From an uncultured Collinsella sp. (GTDB taxonomy: Bacteria; Actinomycetota; Coriobacteriia; Coriobacteriales; Coriobacteriaceae), in assembly GCA_900541055.1 (NCBI GenBank), contig UQHZ01000015.1, positions 1 through 45,577 of the forward strand: DNA of 45,577 bases, in the 5' to 3' direction. Both the position numbers and the translations under genes were made by a program. Below, piece by piece: positions 41,496-45,577 of this stretch (the first letter of the stretch is position 1; the number at the start of each line of letters is the position of its first letter). The notes under the pieces are model-generated. The model was not told the DNA's origin, made no database searches, and saw only the letters and a program-made list of their open reading frames with translations.

Positions 41496-41622
41496 GGGCC
41501 CGCCCTGAAGTTACTTTTCAGAACGTCCTCGGACATGCAAGAAACCCCCGCTGCGCACTTCGTGCGGCGGGGGTTTCTTGCGTCCTGCGGAGTGTTCTGA
41601 AAAGTAACTTCAGGGCGGGCCC
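41496..41622 (+). repeat. 127-base element: 29-base perfect terminal inverted repeats around a terminator
   Basis: The arm 41496-41524 is the exact reverse complement of 41594-41622 (ends GGGCCCGCCC and GGGCGGGCCC). Nested within, 41537-41551 pairs with 41567-41581 (15 pairs) and CGCAC-TTC-GTGCG caps the stem. The inner hairpin, with its A-rich 5' and T-rich 3' flanks, probably terminates oppF; the outer arms make it MITE-like. No target-site duplication is evident. Confidence 0.88.
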
Positions 41623-41687
41623 TGGGGTAACTCGGCAGGGAGAGTGCGATTCCTCGATCGCTCACTTAATCAAATGGAAAAGTTAGT

Positions 41688-41713
41688 GAGGCCGGAGCTT
41701 TGGCTCCGGCCTC
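41688..41713 (+). repeat. 11-pair perfect hairpin
   Basis: GAGGCCGGAGC and GCTCCGGCCTC around TTTG. It is followed by CTCATATAAG rather than a T run. It may be a back-up terminator. Confidence 0.75.
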
Positions 41714-41723
41714 CTCATATAAG

Positions 41724-41742
41724 GGCTCGGCAAAGCCGAGCC
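41724..41742 (+). repeat. 8-pair perfect hairpin
   Basis: GGCTCGGC and GCCGAGCC around AAA, ten bases after the preceding hairpin. Confidence 0.75.
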
Positions 41743-41807
41743 ACCAAATTTGCATCAGCCCCCAGAACATGTTTGAGAACTGTGCACGGAGTACATACCC
41801 CTAGGGC

Positions 41808-41924
41808 CGGAATGAGGTTGCTTTCCAACGCATTCCGCAGGGGGCGGCATTATTTTGTAGCGCGAAGCGCGGAGCAAAATAATGCCGCATGCCCGAGGAC
41901 GCGTTGGAAAGCAACCTCATTCCG
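41808..41924 (+). repeat. 117-base nested inverted-repeat element
   Basis: Arm 41808-41831 is the exact reverse complement of 41901-41924 (24 bases). Inside, GCGGCATTATTTTG (41844-41857) pairs with CAAAATAATGCCGC (41875-41888), and a GCGC-GAA-GCGC tip closes it. There is no T run, so it does not look like an ordinary terminator. Confidence 0.88.
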
Positions 41925-41968
41925 CCCCGAACAGGTCCGTCTACCTGCACATCTACAAATTCGTAAAC

Positions 41969-42015
41969 TTTTTTGAAAAAAGTGCTTGCACAGTTCTCGA
42001 ATCATAGGTTATTAT
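41969..42015 (+). promoter_or_regulatory. tRNA-Leu promoter with upstream T6GA6 element
   Basis: TTGCAC (41986-41991) and TATTAT (42010-42015) are 18 bases apart. Immediately upstream is TTTTTTGAAAAAAGT (41969-41983), which recurs before tRNA-Gly at 45440-45454. The A/T tracts would act as a bent UP-like element. Confidence 0.75.
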
Positions 42016-42072
42016 CTTCCTCGTTGAACGCGCGGGTCCAACAAAACGAACCGTGAATCAACAACATAGCAT

Positions 42073-42162
42073 GTCGGAGTGGCGGAATTGGCAGACGCGC
42101 TAGCTTGAGGTGCTAGTGACCGCTTTTTGGTCATGCGGGTTCAAGTCCCGCCTCCGACACCA
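42073..42162 (+). tRNA. tRNA-Leu(GAG)
   Basis: A class II tRNA of 90 bases. Acceptor GTCGGAG pairs with CTCCGAC, the anticodon stem CTAGC/GCTAG holds the loop TTGAGGT with anticodon GAG, the long variable arm is TGACCGC-TTTTT-GGTCA, and the T arm is GCGGG-TTCAAGT-CCCGC. The 3' ACCA is encoded. It reads CUC and CUU codons. Confidence 0.96.
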
Positions 42163-42173
42163 TCGCATTTGAG

Positions 42174-42196
42174 AAGCCTCTTCGGAGGCTTTTTTG
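42174..42196 (+). terminator. tRNA-Leu terminator
   Basis: AAGCCTC-TTCG-GAGGCTT followed by a T run (TTTTTTG), twelve bases after the tRNA. Confidence 0.9.
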
Positions 42197-42221
42197 TTAC
42201 CGATAGACGGTGGGGTCCACG

Positions 42222-44567
42222 ATGGAAACGCTTGAACGCAACGAGTGGGCAGACGTTGCCCAACTAGTCGAGATCACGAGCGATGCTGTCATCATCTGCG
42301 AGCTCGACGGAACAATTCTGCATGTGAATAATCGCTTACTTGGTTTGATGTGCGAGGAACGCGCCGACGTCATCGGTGGAGATGTTAAAGACGTCCTGTA
42401 CTCATCCGCTTTTGAACGTGCGACGGAACATCGTCTGCCATTTGAAACTGATGGCTCCGAGAACGAACTGATGCTCAAGCTGAGTGACGGCTCCTTTATC
42501 CCCGTCTTGGTTCGTGCGGGCTCCGTAACGCCTCCACGCATCTTTGGGCGCCGCGCGCCACGTGTCCTGGTGGCGCTCCATAGCATCGAAGAACAGTATT
42601 CGCACGACCGTCAGCTCAAGCGTGCGCTTTCGGAGCTTAGAGTGGCGAACAAGCGCCTCTCTGGCACGCTCTCGGTCATTATGAGCACTGTGGGCTCCGA
42701 TGAGCTACCCAGCCTGCTTGATACCGTTTTAAATCAGCTTGTCGGAACGCTCGATGCCTCTGGAGCTGCGATTTATTTTTCGGAGAGCGGCGGCTTTAAG
42801 CTCCGCGGTGTTTCTAAGGAGCTTGAGGATAGCTATCTGCCCGAGTTTATGCCGTATGGCGCGGGCATCCCGACGTATGTGCTTCGCGAGTCGCGCGCTT
42901 GCCGCTTGTCGATTCAGCAGGACCTTGAGGGCGATCGTGTTGCCTCGGGCATGTTTATGGACTTGGACAATCGTTCTAAGCACCTGTTGCGCGTGCAGGA
43001 TATGCCTCCGTACCGCAGCGAGATCTGTCTTCCCGTTTTTTACGGTACGCAGATCCTTGGCGTGCTGGAAGTTGGTTGGAAACGCCCCCAGGCACCGCTC
43101 GCCTATGACGTTAATGTACTCGAGGTCATTTGCGATTACTTGTCTATCCAACTGGTCGGCATGGCATCGAGTCTTCGCTCTCGTCGCACGGCCGAGCTTG
43201 GCCGCTCACTCAATGTCTTACGCGATGAGCTGTTTACCTTTCTAGACGATTCCGCCGCGGCTACCCAGGCGGTATCGACCGAGATCTGCAATATGCTCAA
43301 CTGCCATTTTTGCCCTGTTGAGTATGACGCCAGTCTGGATTCCTACGTCATAGATTTTGAAGGCGGCAGTCGCGTTGCTTTGCCGGACGATCCCGAGAAG
43401 CTTTTCTTTTCTACGACGGCGCCGGCGGCACGTCTGGGAGCTGGCCCTGACGGCTTTGAGGCATCTGTTTTGGGCGGCACGAGTGCCGAGGACCTTAAAC
43501 ACGTCCGTATAACTCGCGTTGACGAATCGATGCCTATGGGAGGCTGGCTTAGGGCGCATGGTCTGCCTTGTCAAGGTCTCTACGTCGACTCCGGCATCGA
43601 GGCGGGGCACCCGCGCTCTGAGGGCGATGGCAAGCACAGTAACGACGCGATTGTTCCTGCTTCTGTTGCGAAGAGCCCGACGACGCGCGCGCTGCTGCTT
43701 CGTGATGGTAGCCAAGAGCCGATTGATGACCTTGAATATGACTACTTGGTGCACTTGGCGCATGACTTTGAACTGATCTACGAAGGCGAATCTCAAAAGC
43801 GCGAGGAGCGCCATATCGCTCAGACGCTCCAGATCGGCATGAGAAATTCCCTGGGGGATGTTCCGGGTATCGCAACCGATTCGGTGTACCTGTCGGCCAC
43901 GAATTCGGCGTTGGTCGGAGGCGATTTCTATACGCTCATTCGTCTTCCCGACGACTGCGCCGTCATGATTCTGGGTGATGTGTCTGGCAAAGGCATCGAG
44001 GCCGCATCGATGTCCGCGCTCGTCAAGACGGCCCTGACGGCATATGCCTGGGAGGGCGCTGGACCGGCCCGCATGGCACGCTCCCTTAACAGCATGCTCA
44101 TGGGCTTTTCGAGGGTCGAGACGTTCGTGACGGCCTTTATCGCCAAGATTGACCTTAAAGCCGGACGCGCAACGTATTGTTCGGCGGGCCATCCTCCGAC
44201 CATGGTCATCAGGCCAGAGTCGATGCCGCTGGGTGGCGGCGAGGCCCGTGGGGGAGAGGTTGAGCTGCTTGGATGCCAATCGGGCGTAATCGGTGCCTTT
44301 GAGAGCATGGTGTACGAGACAGGCGTGTTTACGTTTGCCCCCGGCGACATGCTCTTCATGTATACGGATGGAACGATTGAGGCCCGCGACCGCACCGGAG
44401 CGTTCTTTGGCGAGCAGCGCTTGCGCGACCTTCTGCTCTCTGTCTCGGGTGAGGGCGTATCGGGCATTTGCGGCAAGGTCTTGGGCGAGCTTGACCGATT
44501 TACCGAATCGGCGCTGGACGATGACATTGCATTGGTGTCCCTTGAGTTTTTAAGGGGTCGTTCATAG
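42222..44567 (+). CDS. PAS-GAF-PP2C (RsbU/SpoIIE-type) serine phosphatase
   Basis: Predicted signal-responsive phosphatase that dephosphorylates an anti-anti-sigma (STAS) protein. The 781-residue protein has an N-terminal PAS-like domain (EITSDAVIICELDGTILHVN), a short helical stretch, a GAF domain (DTVLNQLVGTLDASGAAIYF to QILGVLEVGWK), a second less clear sensory region, and a C-terminal PP2C domain from about residue 540. Metal-binding acids are in GGDFY (566-570), Asp586 in GDVSGKG, and LDDDIALV near the end. No membrane segment is seen. GGTGGGG before ATG 42222 supports that start; GTG 42210 is in frame. Its likely substrate is the next gene's STAS domain. Confidence 0.88.
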   Translation: METLERNEWADVAQLVEITSDAVIICELDGTILHVNNRLLGLMCEERADVIGGDVKDVLYSSAFERATEHRLPFETDGSENELMLKLSDGSFIPVLVRAGSVTPPRIFGRRAPRVLVALHSIEEQYSHDRQLKRALSELRVANKRLSGTLSVIMSTVGSDELPSLLDTVLNQLVGTLDASGAAIYFSESGGFKLRGVSKELEDSYLPEFMPYGAGIPTYVLRESRACRLSIQQDLEGDRVASGMFMDLDNRSKHLLRVQDMPPYRSEICLPVFYGTQILGVLEVGWKRPQAPLAYDVNVLEVICDYLSIQLVGMASSLRSRRTAELGRSLNVLRDELFTFLDDSAAATQAVSTEICNMLNCHFCPVEYDASLDSYVIDFEGGSRVALPDDPEKLFFSTTAPAARLGAGPDGFEASVLGGTSAEDLKHVRITRVDESMPMGGWLRAHGLPCQGLYVDSGIEAGHPRSEGDGKHSNDAIVPASVAKSPTTRALLLRDGSQEPIDDLEYDYLVHLAHDFELIYEGESQKREERHIAQTLQIGMRNSLGDVPGIATDSVYLSATNSALVGGDFYTLIRLPDDCAVMILGDVSGKGIEAASMSALVKTALTAYAWEGAGPARMARSLNSMLMGFSRVETFVTAFIAKIDLKAGRATYCSAGHPPTMVIRPESMPLGGGEARGGEVELLGCQSGVIGAFESMVYETGVFTFAPGDMLFMYTDGTIEARDRTGAFFGEQRLRDLLLSVSGEGVSGICGKVLGELDRFTESALDDDIALVSLEFLRGRS

Positions 44568-44645
44568 ACGACGCTGGGCGGGCTGAATCCGTACGGTTGG
44601 GGAAACGAATGCATCGAGTGGGCTTTTTTGGGGAACCATGGTCGT

Positions 44646-45392
44646 ATGAATGAGTGGAATGACATAGCGGTTTTGACGCCACCAGGCGATATCGACATCG
44701 CCACGGTGCCTGCGCTGCGTCGGCGGTTGGATGCTTTGATTGGCCGCGGCGTGCGTCGTGTCGTCATCAACTGTCAGGCTGTTAGCTTTATCGATTCTAC
44801 GGGCTTGGCATTCCTGCTTACGCGCGCTCGTGAGCTTATGAGGCGAGAAGGCCTGCTTTCGCTCGTCAATGCATCAGGTGAAGTTGTTCGCTTTTTGGAG
44901 ATTGCTCGTCTTGTCGATATCCTTCATGTCGTGGGGCCGGCACGGGAGTCAATTCCTGCCATTCCGGTGGGGGAGCTGCCTCGCTGGAGTAAGAGCGTTG
45001 AGGTCCGTCAGGGTATCGAGAATCTTCCATACTACCGACATCGCATCGCCGAACTCCTTGAATCGCTTCCGTTGCGCCGTGACGAGCGCTACGATGTCGC
45101 ATTGGCGTCGGGGGAGGCGCTGGGTAATGCCTATGACCATGCGGGCGGTATCGGGTGCGTCCTGACGGTTCAGGCCTATGGCGATCGCGTTGTGGTTGAG
45201 GTGCTTGATCGAGGTGCCGGCTATTCTATCGATGAAACGAGCGAACCGGTCGCATCCGAGGAACGCGGCCGTGGCATCAAGCTTATGCGTATGCTCGTCG
45301 ATAACGTGGAGGTTGCTCGTCGTACGGACGGCGCCGGCACGCGCGTGCAGATGGTGAAGCTGTTTAGCGGAGCGCTGGAATCGTGTGCCTAG
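44646..45392 (+). CDS. STAS-HATPase fusion (anti-sigma antagonist joined to RsbW-like kinase)
   Basis: A 248-residue protein with two partner-switching modules usually made separately. Residues 1 to about 105 are a STAS domain with the phosphorylatable serine Ser51 in FIDSTGLAFLL. Residues 120-245 are a GHKL ATPase: N box E157-x3-N161 in GEALGNAYDHA, G1 box D188RGAGY, G2 region RGRGIKLM (Gly208, Gly210) and a GT motif near the end. The kinase could phosphorylate the fused STAS domain, and the upstream phosphatase reverse it. No sigma factor lies in the window. ATG 44646 has GGGGA about ten bases upstream; an in-frame TTG at 44628 is less likely. Confidence 0.85.
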   Translation: MNEWNDIAVLTPPGDIDIATVPALRRRLDALIGRGVRRVVINCQAVSFIDSTGLAFLLTRARELMRREGLLSLVNASGEVVRFLEIARLVDILHVVGPARESIPAIPVGELPRWSKSVEVRQGIENLPYYRHRIAELLESLPLRRDERYDVALASGEALGNAYDHAGGIGCVLTVQAYGDRVVVEVLDRGAGYSIDETSEPVASEERGRGIKLMRMLVDNVEVARRTDGAGTRVQMVKLFSGALESCA

Positions 45393-45439
45393 CCAATCGC
45401 TTTAGCGCGTTTAGCTACTAAGAACATGCGGCAGACAAG

Positions 45440-45485
45440 TTTTTTGAAAAAAGTACTTGCGTCTTTTGGACAACTCGCGTAAATT
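45440..45485 (+). promoter_or_regulatory. tRNA-Gly promoter with upstream T6GA6 element
   Basis: TTGCGT (45457-45462) and TAAATT (45480-45485) are 17 bases apart. TTTTTTGAAAAAAGT (45440-45454) lies upstream exactly as in the tRNA-Leu promoter. Confidence 0.65.
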
Positions 45486-45497
45486 AATAACCCGCAA

Positions 45498-45544
45498 GCG
45501 GACATGGCTCAGTTGGTAGAGCACAACCTTGCCAAGGTTGGGGT
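45498..45544 (+). tRNA. tRNA-Gly(GCC), 3' truncated by adapter
   Basis: GCGGACA acceptor strand, D arm GCTC-AGTTGGTA-GAGC, anticodon stem CAACC/GGTTG with loop TTGCCAA (anticodon GCC), then GGGT of the variable loop before adapter sequence begins. The T arm, acceptor 3' strand and CCA are missing from the assembly, not necessarily from the genome. Confidence 0.93.
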
Positions 45545-45577
45545 CTGTCTCTTATACACATCTGACGCTGCCGACGA
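45545..45577 (+). other. Illumina Nextera i5-side adapter (not biological)
   Basis: The 33 bases are the reverse complement of the read-1 transposase adapter, beginning with the mosaic end CTGTCTCTTATACACATCT and continuing GACGCTGCCGACGA. They are untrimmed library sequence. Confidence 0.97.

Larger units (their letters stand above)
41480..42072. other. 593-base gene-free, hairpin-dense region
   Basis: No coding signal was accepted. It holds four inverted-repeat units (41496-41622, 41688-41713, 41724-41742, 41808-41924), an inverted copy of part of the tRNA-Leu promoter (41775-41786), and the tRNA-Leu promoter itself (41969-42015). Short open frames here simply read through the palindromes. 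Confidence 0.85.

Noticed and set aside
41148..41600. Open frame overlapping the end of oppF and the first palindrome
   Set aside because: It is in another frame of oppF and continues into the terminator element; no independent coding sign.
41644..41976. Possible small protein of 110 residues
   Set aside because: It lacks a ribosome site and reads straight through the palindromes at 41688-41742 and 41808-41924.
49..45544. CRISPR arrays, prophage, integrase or IS genes
   Set aside because: No regularly spaced direct repeats and no transposase, integrase or phage proteins were seen on either strand.

Overview
The window reads as chromosomal DNA of a high-GC gut Coriobacteriia member (Actinomycetota), most like Collinsella. 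This is an inference from the rapZ-whiA-gap-pgk-tpiA-gpmI-secG gene order, the arginine-type RapZ P-loop, the GC-rich third-position codon use and the many Opp-type transporters; no 16S gene is present. Both ends carry Illumina Nextera adapter sequence (1-48 and 45545-45577), so biological sequence is about 49-45544 and the last gene, a tRNA-Gly, is cut by the adapter.

Left part (170-17204) is housekeeping. coaE, a lytic transglycosylase and uvrB run on the plus strand. Three minus-strand genes follow (two flavoproteins and an Mrp-type Fe-S carrier ATPase), then a minus-strand LTA-synthase-like sulfatase. uvrA, a YbaK-type deacylase, murJ and uvrC return to the plus strand. All three excision-repair genes therefore lie within 16 kb.

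Middle part (17570-27997) is a plus-strand sialic-acid-type operon. It encodes a Tat-lipoprotein binding protein, a permease, a fused permease-ATPase, a second ATPase, a CE7-type esterase followed by an overlapping paralogue that has lost its catalytic serine, a NanA-type aldolase, a ROK kinase and NanE. It sits between uvrC and rapZ-whiA, genes that are usually close together, and yvcK is absent from its usual place between rapZ and whiA. The expected flow is uptake, de-O-acetylation, cleavage to ManNAc, phosphorylation and epimerisation to GlcNAc-6-P; the substrate assignment rests on context. Large nested hairpins separate nanA from the kinase and the kinase from nanE.

Right part (28099-45544) holds rapZ, whiA, the lower-glycolysis cluster gap-pgk-tpiA-gpmI, secG, a second complete Opp/Dpp-type peptide transporter (35537-41479), a 593-base gene-free region packed with perfect inverted repeats, tRNA-Leu(GAG), and a partner-switching pair: a PAS/GAF/PP2C (RsbU/SpoIIE-like) phosphatase and a single protein fusing a STAS antagonist domain to an RsbW-like ATPase domain. 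The window closes on a truncated tRNA-Gly(GCC).

The best candidates for something new are the active/dead esterase pair inside the nan operon, the STAS-HATPase fusion module, the long nested hairpin elements, and a UvrC with an altered Fe-S ligand set. No CRISPR array, IS element, prophage gene or rRNA was seen.
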